Assembly (NCBI GenBank): GCA_964447175.1
Contig: CAYURP010000028.1
Location: 1-35,343 of the forward strand
Direction of reading: 5' to 3'
DNA length: 35,343 bases
Origin: CAYURP01 sp964447175
GTDB lineage: Bacteria; Zixibacteria; MSB-5A5; SM23-73-2
Position numbers and translations under genes: made by a program. Below the pieces are notes generated by a model that saw only the letters and a list, made by a program, of their open reading frames with translations, ran no database searches and had not been told where the DNA came from. Of the stretch, positions 1 through 8,607 are shown piece after piece (within the stretch, counting starts at the first letter, position 1; each line of letters opens with the position of its first letter).

Positions 1-22
1 TGACTCCTCGCAATGACTTAGG

Positions 23-49
23 GTAGACCAGTGGCCTCTGCCACTGGTC
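23..49 (+). repeat. GTAG-preceded palindrome (REP-like)
   Basis: GTAG at 23-26 leads into a perfect 10-bp stem (26-35 with 40-49) closed by a CTCT loop. It lies downstream of the minus-strand barrel gene but has no T-run in that direction, so it is not an intrinsic terminator. The GTAG-plus-hairpin layout matches REP elements, and the CTCT loop is shared with a palindrome near 27770. Confidence 0.6.
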
Positions 50-100
50 AAAACAGATTAAAATTTAATGTGGTGAAAAAGGGAAATTGAAATTTGTCAG

Positions 101-1222
101 TTAAAAAGCTTCTTTTAAAGTAGCATAAATGCCAGAACACCCCTTGCCAAAACCGAAGTCTAATCTCAGATTGATCCTTTCCTGGCGACTGAGCTGGTAA
201 CGAATGCCCGCTCCAAAAGAATATTTGAAACCGCTTACCTGGAAATTGCTCAATTTATCTGCTACATCCCCGAACCCCCCAAAGCCAACTAACCCGAACC
301 GCCACCAAACGGGAACACGATACTCAGCCTGAAAAACGATCATATTCTTATCCCTGTAACGACCTTCATAATACCCTCTCATCATATGCGAACCGCCAAA
401 AAGAGATAACATCTGAAATGGGGGACTGCCTGTGATGCTATTTATGTAGCTCTGAAATGCTATGACGTGAGAAGAAAACAAGGGGAAGTACTGTCTTAAA
501 TCAAGGGTGTACCTGTTAAAATCGTAATCGCTTCCCAGGGCACTCTTGAAAAAGCTGGCTGAGAGTTGATAAAAGCTTCCTGATAATGGGAAGTAGAGGT
601 TGTCACGAGTATCCCAGCTTGCTAAAATGACTCCACCAGAAGCCGTTCCTCCTTTGCTGCCTGAAAGATTTCCTTTTGCTAAAAGGCCATCTTTCTCAAC
701 TTCTGTAAGCTTACTGTGCCCGAACTCGTACTGGATACCGAGATATAATGCTGAACGCACCTTTTTCTGGAAATTTATGTGGAATATAACAGAACGTGGA
801 GTGTAGTCCTCTTCATCGTCCTCTGAGGTATTATTGCCGATCCCGTAAAATTTGTCAGGAAACTTGATGTATCCAATATATCCTTCGGAGTAATATGCTT
901 CGTCTTTCCAGTAGAGGTAAGTGGAAAGCTCAGCCATGATCTGTTTGTTCTGAGTGTAGACCAAAGAGGGCATAACAGACGAAGGGCGGGTGCTGGTTTT
1001 GCTGCCGGATTCCCGAAAATAATAATTAACCAATACCCCTCCTGCTATTTCCGTCTCCGGAGTGTAAAAAAGAATGGGCAGAAGGACAAAACCAGAACGT
1101 TTTTGTTCAAGGGAATCTGCCTCACTTGTGCTCTTAGCTGAATCTGCAAAAAGGAATAAATAACACAGTACAGGCAGAAGGATAAACAAAAGCAGTTTGA
1201 CCCGTCGTAAGTTTATGCTCAT
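101..1222 (-). CDS. BamA/TamA-type outer-membrane beta-barrel protein (no POTRA)
   Basis: A 373-residue protein with an N-terminal signal peptide (hydrophobic residues about 8-27) followed directly by an amphipathic beta-strand-rich region. The C-terminal third holds the D15/Omp85 surface-antigen signature: a GGSHMMRGYYEGRYRDKN stretch equivalent to the lid-lock RGF/RGY motif, then alternating strands ending in Phe, the usual Bam recognition residue. It is too short for POTRA domains, so it resembles the stand-alone barrels annotated as bacterial surface antigen rather than BamA itself. It probably sits in the outer membrane; substrate unknown. The gene lies about 30 bases downstream of the methyltransferase gene on the same strand and may be co-transcribed with it. 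Family assignment is good, function is not known. Confidence 0.8.
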   Translation of the reverse strand: MSINLRRVKLLLFILLPVLCYLFLFADSAKSTSEADSLEQKRSGFVLLPILFYTPETEIAGGVLVNYYFRESGSKTSTRPSSVMPSLVYTQNKQIMAELSTYLYWKDEAYYSEGYIGYIKFPDKFYGIGNNTSEDDEEDYTPRSVIFHINFQKKVRSALYLGIQYEFGHSKLTEVEKDGLLAKGNLSGSKGGTASGGVILASWDTRDNLYFPLSGSFYQLSASFFKSALGSDYDFNRYTLDLRQYFPLFSSHVIAFQSYINSITGSPPFQMLSLFGGSHMMRGYYEGRYRDKNMIVFQAEYRVPVWWRFGLVGFGGFGDVADKLSNFQVSGFKYSFGAGIRYQLSRQERINLRLDFGFGKGCSGIYATLKEAF

Positions 1223-1252
1223 ATCAGGGAACTACCCAACAGATTTCTTATG

Positions 1253-2005
1253 CTACCTTTTTTTATCTTTGTGGGCTACAGCCACCAACCTCCTGGCAGT
1301 ATGATCGTAGGGTGCTCCTGCCAGATCACCGTATACCTCTATTTGTTTAAAGCCGATCTGTTCTAACAGCGTACTCAGCTCTGTTGCGGAATAAAGGCGA
1401 AGCAAAATCTTATGCTCCTGCTTTTTGCCTCCTTTTATCAGAATCCAGCGGCTTTCAATCCAGCTCCAATCCTTAAACACCCTCCGCTCTTCTAACACTA
1501 TATTGCCATCAATCTCATACCAATCGCGCTCGCGAAATATCCGGGCAAGAACCTCCTTGCCCATGGTATCCATCAGAAATATGCCATCATTCTTTAAAGA
1601 ACGGAAAACATTTTTCAAAACTTTTTCATCGTCTCTGGGATCATCGAAGTAACCGAAGGAGGTAAAAAGATTAATCGCTGCGTCGAAAGCATCGGGCTGG
1701 CAAAAGCTCCTCATATCCTTCTGAATGAACTGGCATTTGAGATTTTCTTTTTGGGCTTGTTTTCTGGCTTTATCCAGATAGCTCTTGGTCCGGTCTACTC
1801 CGGTTACTTTAAAGCCCAGCCGGGCTAACTCCAGAGAATGCCTCCCAGGCCCGCAGCACAGGTCAAGAATAGAAGCAGGTGAGCTGATTTTCAAAAGGGA
1901 AAGGATGTTATCCACTTCATCTTTTGTTTTTTCCAGACGCTTCTGGTGAAACATAACCGGAGCAAATTTCATCCAGAAACTGTCTTCCTCATGCCAGGGT
2001 TTCAT
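1253..2005 (-). CDS. class I SAM-dependent methyltransferase
   Basis: Rossmann-fold methyltransferase of about 250 residues. Motif I (LDLCCGPGRHSLELA) is followed by the acidic end of beta-2 (VTGVDRT), a DMRSF segment and a post-motif FTSFGYFDD stretch, the pattern of small-molecule methyltransferases of the Methyltransf_25 type. The substrate cannot be told from sequence. I place the start at the ATG ending at 2005 because an AGGAG ribosome-binding site lies at the right distance upstream; an in-frame ATG nine codons earlier (2032) lacks such a site. The barrel gene follows closely downstream. Confidence 0.8.
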   Translation of the reverse strand: MKPWHEEDSFWMKFAPVMFHQKRLEKTKDEVDNILSLLKISSPASILDLCCGPGRHSLELARLGFKVTGVDRTKSYLDKARKQAQKENLKCQFIQKDMRSFCQPDAFDAAINLFTSFGYFDDPRDDEKVLKNVFRSLKNDGIFLMDTMGKEVLARIFRERDWYEIDGNIVLEERRVFKDWSWIESRWILIKGGKKQEHKILLRLYSATELSTLLEQIGFKQIEVYGDLAGAPYDHTARRLVAVAHKDKKR

Positions 2006-2115
2006 TTTATACTCCTGATTACATGTGGACATAGGTCTTTTTTATCCAATCCTTTGAGGGCTTTTATCCATTTTGACTTCCTTTTCTTAATTTGAGCTCT
2101 CAGTAGCATAGAATA

Positions 2116-2562
2116 TTATTGAACTTTGTCAAGTTTCATCTTCTCCCAATCTTCTATTTCACCTTCTATGACTCTAAAAATGGGGTGAGATTCAATTTTT
2201 TTAACAGAAAAAAGATCCTGGTACTTAGAGGGATTGCGTTTCTTCAATTTTTTACATAGCCAATCAAATTCATATTTCAACTGAGATCCGGTCACCGGTA
2301 TCTTCTTAATACTGGATAAGACTTCAATTTTCCTTCTGTCAAAACTGTAACCTCGTAATTTTGCCTCCTCCCAAATTTTTAAAAGATAATTTGCTACTGC
2401 TTGTTCCGGCTCAGCATGATCTTTGAATCTTTTAAGTTGAGGATGATTTTTAAACCCCTTGGTTTTCCCCTTTAAAACTTTTTGTGCCAGTAAAGATTCT
2501 CGCCAGAGCGAGACCAAACCAAGAGCATCAAGATATTTAGGATGAATGCTCCACAATCTCAA
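2116..2562 (-). CDS. pyrimidine dimer DNA glycosylase (Pyr_excise / endonuclease V family)
   Basis: The N-terminus MRLWSIHPKYLDALGLVSLW and the following LLAQKVLKGKTKGFKNHPQL stretch are characteristic of the pyrimidine dimer DNA glycosylase family (Pfam Pyr_excise, related to T4 endonuclease V). Such enzymes cut the glycosidic bond at UV-induced cyclobutane dimers and nick the strand. At 148 residues it has the usual length. The start codon is TTG and overlaps the TGA stop of tspO by four bases (TTGA), so translation is probably coupled to tspO. The C-terminal half is less conserved. Position beside tspO and a TIGR01777 epimerase suggests a light or UV damage response, which is inference. 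Confidence 0.78.
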   Translation of the reverse strand: MRLWSIHPKYLDALGLVSLWRESLLAQKVLKGKTKGFKNHPQLKRFKDHAEPEQAVANYLLKIWEEAKLRGYSFDRRKIEVLSSIKKIPVTGSQLKYEFDWLCKKLKKRNPSKYQDLFSVKKIESHPIFRVIEGEIEDWEKMKLDKVQ

Positions 2563-3035
2563 CTATTAAGTCTCCACAGGGAAAAATTTAGAACTGCTGC
2601 AAAGCTAACCCACCCTATGTAAGGCAGAAGCAACACACCTGCTGGACTGGATAATCTGAAAAAATATAAGATGGTTAGTAATATGAAGATCCACAAAGCC
2701 ACAATCACAATTAGACCAGCAAAAGGAGATTGAAGCCCAAAAAATGCTGCTGACCACAGGGCATTCAGAACCAGTTGAACCCCGAAAATGATTAAGGCAG
2801 CTTTAACCTCTCTTTTTTCCAAGCCTTGATTCCATACCAGGAATGCCGCTATACCCATCAGCACATATAGGGTAATCCAGACCGGGGAAAATATCCCATT
2901 GGGTGGATTGAAGGATGGCTTGTTCAAAGCAGCATACCAGGTCGAAACTGAGGTCCTGGTGAAAATAGAGCCCACAAAACCTGCAAGCTGACAGACCAAG
3001 ATGCTTATTACCAGTCTTAATATCATGGAATACAT
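2559..3035 (-). CDS. tspO: TspO/MBR family membrane protein
   Basis: A 158-residue protein with five predicted membrane helices and the diagnostic TspO motifs: WYAALNKPSFNPPNGIFSPVW in the first loop and helix II, and the NALWSAAFFGLQSP segment of helix III. TspO proteins bind porphyrins and are linked to tetrapyrrole handling, light-dependent and oxidative-stress responses. The start is supported by an AGGAGGG ribosome-binding site. It lies 27 bases downstream of the epimerase gene and overlaps the glycosylase gene, so the three probably form one transcript. Confidence 0.92.
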   Translation of the reverse strand: MYSMILRLVISILVCQLAGFVGSIFTRTSVSTWYAALNKPSFNPPNGIFSPVWITLYVLMGIAAFLVWNQGLEKREVKAALIIFGVQLVLNALWSAAFFGLQSPFAGLIVIVALWIFILLTILYFFRLSSPAGVLLLPYIGWVSFAAVLNFSLWRLNS

Positions 3036-3062
3036 CGTGTTTTCCCTCCTAACGTATTCTAA

Positions 3063-4001
3063 TCATTTTAGATTTTTTCCTGGACTGAGTATTTGGTAGA
3101 GTGCAGATTCTGCATCAGGATACAAGAATTTATAACCAGATTCCATTAACCTATTTGGCATAGCCCTTTGACCTGATAAAATCAGCTCCCCAGCCATCTC
3201 TCCTAAAAAAAGACGCAATATAAAACCAGGGACTGGCAGCCAGGCAGGCTTTTTCATTACCTTTCCCAAAACCTTTGAGAAATCTCTGGAGGTCAGGGGA
3301 TAAGGAGAGGTCAGGTTGAACACCCCGTGCGTATCCTTTTTTTCCATTAAGAAACAGATAGCCTTTACCTCATCCTCTATATGTATCCAGGGAATCCACT
3401 GCTTTCCGCTTCCCATATGGCCTCCCATAAAGAAACGATATGGTAAAATAATCCGGGAAAGAAATCCTTCTTCTTTCCCCAGCACAACCCCTGTGCGAAT
3501 TATTATATGCCTGACACCCATTGATTCCACCCTTTTGGTTGTTCTTTCCCATTGTTTAGCAACCTCGACCAAAAACCCGGATCCAGGAGAAGAGGTTTCA
3601 TCCAGTATTTTATCACCGGAATCACCATAATAGCCTATGCCCGAGGCTTGAATAATCACAGCTGGTTTATTTTTTGCTTTTTCTACAGCTTCCACCACAG
3701 CCCCTCCGGAATCAAGTCTACTCTTTAGAATTCTTTCTTTTCTTTTATTTGTCCATCTTCCGGATCCTATACTCTCGCCAGCTAGGTTCACAATGGCATA
3801 AGCGCCATCTGCGTAATCCATCCATCCCTGACTGCTTTTAGCATCCCATTTGACGACGCTCACCGGATCTGGCATTAATTCTTTTACCTTATCCGGGTTA
3901 CGGGAAAGTCCCACCACCTCATATCCTTTTTCGATTAGCTCCGCACACAGAGCTTTTCCGATAAAACCGGTAGCACCGCTTATGATTACAAGCTCAGACA
4001 T
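3063..4001 (-). CDS. TIGR01777 family NAD(P)-dependent epimerase (SDR39U1/YfcH type)
   Basis: Atypical short-chain dehydrogenase of 312 residues. The N-terminal ISGATGFIGKALC is the GxxGxxG dinucleotide-binding motif; VNLAGE, the ASGIGYYGD segment and the GVVLGKEEGFL stretch are TIGR01777 signatures, followed by the usual C-terminal DUF1731-like region (VPGFILRLFLGEMAGELILSGQR). The natural substrate of this family is not established. First gene of the group with tspO and the pyrimidine dimer glycosylase. In several bacteria this family is encoded with photolyase-type genes, which agrees with the neighbours here. Confidence 0.9.
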   Translation of the reverse strand: MSELVIISGATGFIGKALCAELIEKGYEVVGLSRNPDKVKELMPDPVSVVKWDAKSSQGWMDYADGAYAIVNLAGESIGSGRWTNKRKERILKSRLDSGGAVVEAVEKAKNKPAVIIQASGIGYYGDSGDKILDETSSPGSGFLVEVAKQWERTTKRVESMGVRHIIIRTGVVLGKEEGFLSRIILPYRFFMGGHMGSGKQWIPWIHIEDEVKAICFLMEKKDTHGVFNLTSPYPLTSRDFSKVLGKVMKKPAWLPVPGFILRLFLGEMAGELILSGQRAMPNRLMESGYKFLYPDAESALYQILSPGKNLK

Positions 4002-4330
4002 TTACTCTCTATTATATACCAATTGAGTGTTTTATCCTTCTTTAGAATTCGAAGGATCTTTTATTTCAGATAATCGAGGACATCTCCTTTCTTTTAATGT
4101 ATTGTGCACCTTCATACACTTTATACAGATCAACTGAACTATCCTTAAACCTCCTGTTTTTTCCCCGGGCTTATTTAATCATTTGCTCAAAGATCTCTTC
4201 TCTATATTAATGTATTACGATCGGATACCCGGTATGCTCTGTGCAAAGTTACCTTTTCACCTTAAAATATCATAATTTTTGTGATCTGGCAAGCTGAGAT
4301 TGAAAATTTCCCATTCATTCAATGGAGAAT
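4002..4330. other. intergenic, nothing recognised
   Basis: About 330 bases between the epimerase start and the dockerin-tail remnant. I see no convincing open frame, palindrome with a T-run, or RNA gene here. Confidence 0.5.
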
Positions 4331-4729
4331 TTAACAGGTTGGAGGACTACCTTTGAAAAAATAGTTCCCCAGGTAAACCGCATCTGTAATACCGATTTCA
4401 TCATTGCAATTCACATCGCCGGTTTTAAGTGGATCGGGTGCTGGCTTGAATTTATACAAATAGTTAACCAAATAAACTACATCAGGAATAGTGATATTAA
4501 GATCAGCATTCACATACCCTCTTCTTTTTACCATCAAATGAACCCGGATGGAAACCTCACTTTCGTGCGGATCATTGGATAAAAATACAATGTCTACGTA
4601 GCGGTTTCCTCCGCTGAGATCTCCAGAATCGAAGGTGACGAAAATGGATTAAGACGAATCTGGTGGCACAGTGCCAGAGCCAGGAGAGATGGCTATCCAG
4701 TATCCAGACACCAATCCCGGCATAGACAG
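4331..4729 (-). pseudogene. 3' remnant of a secreted protein with a dockerin-like tail
   Basis: The intact C-terminal part reads through two EF-hand-like dockerin type I half-repeats (NADLNITIPDVVYLVNYLY and GDVNCNDEIGITDAVYLGNY) and ends in a stop at 4331-4333. The same frame continues upstream through a beta-sandwich linker (DSGDLSGGNRYVDIVFLSND), then meets an in-frame TAA at 4649-4651, beyond which homologous-looking sequence (YWIAISPGSGTVPPDSS) continues to about 4729 before another TAA. No start or ribosome-binding site is visible. This is best read as the decayed end of a large extracellular protein whose 5' part has been lost. The paired dockerin tail is common on surface proteins of FCB-group and candidate-phylum bacteria. 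Confidence 0.7.
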
Positions 4730-4837
4730 TTAACAGTTAACGGTTCACAGTAAACTTCAAAAACTCCGTTTTCTGTAAGCTGTTTTCTGATAATGCGGGA
4801 CTCTACCTACTGAGCTTATTTAATCATGATAAAAAAA

Positions 4838-4910
<73 letters not shown>

Positions 4911-5084
4911 ATCTTTTATCAAAAGTATCGTAAACTTTAACGCATTTCAATATATAAAAATTGGTATCTTTGTCAAGCTGACATTTAAAAAATCTGCATA
5001 TAACTAAAGTCAAAAAACTTTATTCAAATTTCTATAAGAAACGAATACGTCTTTTTGTGGTGCTCGGACAGTCATTGCTTTCTC

Positions 5085-5112
5085 TTGACAATTAAAGAAA
5101 AATGAGTACATT
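5085..5112 (+). promoter_or_regulatory. sigma70-like promoter for the FG-GAP gene
   Basis: TTGACA at 5085-5090, a 16-base spacer, and TACATT at 5107-5112 precede the FG-GAP start by about 20 bases; AAAGGAA ahead of the ATG at 5134 is the ribosome-binding site. Prediction from consensus only. Confidence 0.55.
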
Positions 5113-5133
5113 GAAATCTAAAAGGAACAATAT

Positions 5134-6420
5134 ATGAAGCATTTTTCAATTGTTTTCTTGATGATTTTTGTTCTTCTGGTTGCAAAAATTCCCCGGGCTC
5201 AGGACTCATTATCGCTTTTAGCTACCATTGTGGGTGAAAGGGTATGCGCATCTGCAGGGGATGTTAACGGGGACGGGTTCAAGGACATTATAACCGGCAG
5301 CCCTGCTAATAAAGGTTATGTCAAGATTTATCTGGGGGGTGTGGATTTGGATACTATACCTGACCTTAAGATTATAGGAGACGGAGGGGCTTATGGTGCA
5401 GCAGTAGCTTGTGCCGGTGATCTTAACGGGGATGGATATGACGATGTCATAGTGGGAGCTCGCTCAGCTTATGGGAAACATTATGGTACCGGTGCGGGCA
5501 AAGCCTATATCTATTTTGGGGGAAATCCTTTGGACTCAACAGCGGATCTAATCCTTCAGGATTCACGCGTGTTTTTTCGGTACGGCTCTTCGGTCTGTTC
5601 AGCTGGAGATGTAAATAATGATGGCTATGATGACGTGATAATAGCAGCACCTGATGGAATGGACGCCAGCGGAAGAGTTTTCATCTATTTTGGGGCAGAG
5701 GATATGGACAGCATATACGATGTTCAAATCAAGGGCAGTCGAGGTACCGGTGAGCATCTGGGAAGGTCCATAGCTGGTACAGGGGATATCAACTCCGATG
5801 GGTATGATGATTTTTCTATAAGCTCTCCCTTTATCGAGGCACCCTGGGGAGCAGGCAAGGTCTCAATTTTTCTCGGAGGCAATCCTGTGGATACTATTCC
5901 TGTTATCTCCATCTGGGGAGATTCGACTGAGTTTCAAATGCTGGGGTTAAAACTGGCTTCCGGGGGAGATGTTAACGGGGATAGCATTCCGGACATATTA
6001 ATCAGCAACGAAAAGAAAACCAAAGTCCTTTTTGGCAGTTTTCCATTGGATACCAGCTCATATGTGATTCTACCCATAGGTAAATCGATCTCATCAGCAG
6101 GAGATATAAATCAAGATGGATACGGCGATATAATAGCCTGCGATGACAACTCTACTCAATCCTGCTACATCTTTTTTGGCGGTAAAAATATGGACCCAGA
6201 ACCTGATATAATAATACAGCCACATGACACCACAGTAATAGGTTTTGGCATAGGAGTGGCGGACCTGGGTGACATAAACGGAGATGGTTACGATGAGATT
6301 ATGATATCATCTGAGGGTGACAGCTTACATTATGGCATAGTCTATATCTACACTTCCGCACCACCTGCACCTAAAGAGGAAATAGAATTACAGAAAAAGA
6401 GCAATTCTGATTTAGATTAA
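5134..6420 (+). CDS. secreted FG-GAP (integrin-alpha-like) repeat protein
   Basis: A 428-residue protein with a signal peptide (hydrophobic residues about 5-20, likely cleavage near residue 22). The rest is a series of six to seven FG-GAP blades with the Ca-binding loop form AGDVNGDGFKDIITG, GDLNGDGYDDVIVGA, GDVNNDGYDDVIIAAP, GDINSDGYDDF, GDVNGDSIPDIL, GDINQDGYGDII and GDINGDGYDEIMIS, each followed by a YIYFGG-like strand. These form a beta-propeller, usually extracellular and involved in adhesion or ligand binding. The C-terminus is a short charged tail without a recognisable sorting signal, unlike many relatives that end in a dockerin or type IX secretion domain. Partner unknown. Confidence 0.87.
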   Translation: MKHFSIVFLMIFVLLVAKIPRAQDSLSLLATIVGERVCASAGDVNGDGFKDIITGSPANKGYVKIYLGGVDLDTIPDLKIIGDGGAYGAAVACAGDLNGDGYDDVIVGARSAYGKHYGTGAGKAYIYFGGNPLDSTADLILQDSRVFFRYGSSVCSAGDVNNDGYDDVIIAAPDGMDASGRVFIYFGAEDMDSIYDVQIKGSRGTGEHLGRSIAGTGDINSDGYDDFSISSPFIEAPWGAGKVSIFLGGNPVDTIPVISIWGDSTEFQMLGLKLASGGDVNGDSIPDILISNEKKTKVLFGSFPLDTSSYVILPIGKSISSAGDINQDGYGDIIACDDNSTQSCYIFFGGKNMDPEPDIIIQPHDTTVIGFGIGVADLGDINGDGYDEIMISSEGDSLHYGIVYIYTSAPPAPKEEIELQKKSNSDLD

Positions 6421-6704
6421 GCCCATCACAACTTTCTAAAACTCAATGTCTTCATATAAGGTTCTTCTCCAAAAGAGTTGCTAAAGAATTGGTTTATGGT
6501 AGGCATTAATACCACACTGTGTGATCCTTTGTGTTTTACCTTCTTGAAAAAAACTAGCAGGTTCTTTGAACTCACCCCATTTTGTTCACCCTCTCTTAGT
6601 AAGAGAGGGGGTTAGGGGGTGAGTTTTCAGGATGTCATCCCACCTAAGTTTAAACGAGACTTTTTCTTATTAAAAATTACAGCAACTAAATTGGAGAAGA
6701 AACT
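6421..6704. other. intergenic between convergent genes
   Basis: Non-coding stretch between the FG-GAP and OmpA genes. Apart from the palindromic element at 6571-6623 and the OmpA terminator immediately to the right I see nothing in it. Confidence 0.5.
6571..6623. repeat. 53-bp element with terminal inverted repeats and inner hairpin
   Basis: CTCACCCC (6571-6578) is inverted as GGGGTGAG (6616-6623), enclosing a perfect hairpin CCTCTCTT-AGT-AAGAGAGG (6590-6608). There is no T-run, so it is not an intrinsic terminator; it looks like a miniature dispersed palindromic repeat. Confidence 0.55.
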
Positions 6705-6730
6705 AAAAAAAGGGGACCTTAGAGGTCCCC
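6705..6730 (-). terminator. Rho-independent terminator of the OmpA-family gene
   Basis: On the minus strand a perfect 8-bp GGGGACCT/AGGTCCCC stem with a 3-base loop is followed by seven T residues. It starts 27 bases after the stop codon of the OmpA-family gene. Confidence 0.9.
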
Positions 6731-6757
6731 TATATTAATTGATCTTCAGTTTCTATT

Positions 6758-8293
6758 TCAGGGTACGGTTACTATCTCAATTCTCCTGTTTTTGGCTCTT
6801 GCTTCGGCTGTCTCGTTATCCGCTATGAAATCAGTGGCGCCATATCCTTTTGCCTCCATTCTTTGTTCAGACACACCCTTGTCCACCAGATATTTCTTTA
6901 TCACGTCAGCCCTTCTCTGAGATACCCACTTATTCCCCTCGGGAGTTCCCCAGCTGTCAGTGTAACCTCTGATTTCAATCCTTACCTCTATGTAGGCTAA
7001 AAGTCTTCCCGCCAGATCATCCAGCATACTCTTGGTCTCATCGTCTAACTTTGTCCCACCCGGAGGATAAGCTGGGTGAAGCTCTATTTTAGCCTCGATT
7101 GGCTTGATCAAGGGGCAGCCGGATGCATCCACCGGAATTCCCATATAGGTGCTCGGGCACTTGTCTATTCCATCGTAGATTCCATCCTTATCTGAATCCA
7201 CACCTACTCCATCTTTATCCACCACTGCTCCTGCCGGGGTATTGGCTTCTTTGTCCACTGGATTGGGCACGCCGTCTGCATCATCGTCCAGGGGGCAGCC
7301 CTTGGCATCCACGGGCCATCCGGAAGGGGTATCTGCGCATTTGTCAATCCCATCGAAAACACCGTCCCCGTCAGCATCGGTGGGACAGCCGTTAACGTTC
7401 ACCGTAGCTCCTTCGGGGGTAGTTGCACAGCTATCCAGCCCATCGTAAACGCCATCTTTGTCCGAATCTAAAGGACACCCGTTCTCATCCACCATAGCTC
7501 CCAGGGGAGTATCCGCACATTGATCCAGTTTGTCGGGAACGCCGTCCTTATCAGTGTCTTTGGGTTTGCCAAAATAATAGGAAACGCCCAAATAAATTTC
7601 CGGGGCCATTTTAGCCAGATCCAGCTCACCTTGGTTTTTGTTTGCTCCCACGATGTCCTTATCATTTATGAACCCGGTCAGAAGTCGGGTAAAGTATCTA
7701 ACCCTGGCGCCCAAATTTACGCCCACATTCTCCCAGGGATAATATTCCACCCCACCTCCGAATACCAGGGTTACCTCCTGATCCTGCAATTTTACAGAAT
7801 CAGCATCTGAGCCCTTCTTGGCAGGCCATCTAACTACTCTGGTAACAGTGCTGGTATCGGTTTTGAAGGTCTCCTGCCATTTCCAGTAAGCAATTCCGGG
7901 CCCTCCAAAAATGTATGTGGTATATTTCTCGTTTTCCGGGTGAAAGAAATAGTATAATGCCCCTTCAGTTATAAATTCGAGATTTTCCCAGCCATCAGTT
8001 TTCTTGTCAAATGTAAACCCGGCATCCTCATCCGGTGAGTCCAGGTTGGCTTCCCTGGTTTGACCATATTTAGCCATAAAACCCAGGGCCATGTTCTCTT
8101 TCACCCCGTATTTAAAGGTAAAAGTTCCACCATACCCTATTGCCCAGATATCGTAATCAGTAAACATGGGTTTCCACAATCCACCATCCAGCCCCACGGA
8201 GAACTTGCGGGTCATCTCCATTCCCCAAGATTGCACAGAAAAAACCAAAACTAAAGCTGTTACTGCCAGGATCAGACACTTAACTCTTCTCAT
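6758..8293 (-). CDS. OmpA-family protein with thrombospondin type 3 repeats
   Basis: A 511-residue outer-membrane protein in three parts: a signal peptide (residues 1 to about 24) and an eight-stranded-type barrel to about residue 245; a periplasmic linker (about 246-395) of five thrombospondin type 3 Ca-binding repeats of the form DxDKDGVxDxxDxCxxTPxG; and a C-terminal OmpA/MotB peptidoglycan-binding domain with RGYTDSWGTPEGNKWVSQRR and NRRIEI. It should link the outer membrane to the cell wall. The fourth repeat (DDDADGVPNPVDKEANTPAG) lacks the usual Cys and is degenerate. It has its own promoter and terminator, so is probably a well-expressed single-gene unit. Confidence 0.94.
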   Translation of the reverse strand: MRRVKCLILAVTALVLVFSVQSWGMEMTRKFSVGLDGGLWKPMFTDYDIWAIGYGGTFTFKYGVKENMALGFMAKYGQTREANLDSPDEDAGFTFDKKTDGWENLEFITEGALYYFFHPENEKYTTYIFGGPGIAYWKWQETFKTDTSTVTRVVRWPAKKGSDADSVKLQDQEVTLVFGGGVEYYPWENVGVNLGARVRYFTRLLTGFINDKDIVGANKNQGELDLAKMAPEIYLGVSYYFGKPKDTDKDGVPDKLDQCADTPLGAMVDENGCPLDSDKDGVYDGLDSCATTPEGATVNVNGCPTDADGDGVFDGIDKCADTPSGWPVDAKGCPLDDDADGVPNPVDKEANTPAGAVVDKDGVGVDSDKDGIYDGIDKCPSTYMGIPVDASGCPLIKPIEAKIELHPAYPPGGTKLDDETKSMLDDLAGRLLAYIEVRIEIRGYTDSWGTPEGNKWVSQRRADVIKKYLVDKGVSEQRMEAKGYGATDFIADNETAEARAKNRRIEIVTVP

Positions 8294-8392
8294 TTAACTT
8301 CCTCCGTTACAGAATTTTAGGTTAGAGATTTAAAGATCTATTAACTCCTTCTTACCTTTCTTTAGCTACTAACTCCGATTCTCGACCTTTAA

Positions 8393-8422
8393 ATTATATT
8401 GGTAGTTTTTTTTAAAGGTCAA
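8393..8422 (-). promoter_or_regulatory. sigma70-like promoter of the OmpA-family gene
   Basis: On the minus strand TTGACC (8417-8422), an 18-base spacer and a perfect TATAAT (8393-8398) lie about 100 bases ahead of the start. A second candidate -35 (TTGACA, 8457-8462) lies further upstream. The ribosome-binding site is GGAGGAAG just before the ATG. Confidence 0.75.
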
Positions 8423-8607
8423 GATAGATGAAATAATTAATAAAACAACTTTCCTTTGTCAAGGATTTTTTTAAATCGCTAATCAAAAACAAGCGAATCT
8501 ATTTATTAATTCATTATTAAATTCAGACCTGATTTATCAGGATAATTAAGAGAATATGAGAGCAAACACGAGGTAAATTAGAGGTTTTTGAAAACAACGG
8601 CTCAGTC
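8423..8607. other. intergenic, AT-rich
   Basis: Remainder of the gap between the OmpA promoter and the SpoIID-like gene end. A small hairpin CCTGAT-TT-ATCAGG occurs at 8528-8541; nothing else is recognised and no clear terminator for the operon on the right is visible from its far end. Confidence 0.4.

Noticed and set aside
4322..4582. Plus-strand 86-codon frame opposite the dockerin remnant
   Set aside because: The minus-strand reading gives clear dockerin repeats; the plus frame has no family resemblance and is a shadow.
7123..7448. Plus-strand Pro/His-rich and Ser-rich frames over the OmpA gene
   Set aside because: They are shadows of the repetitive thrombospondin-3 coding sequence.
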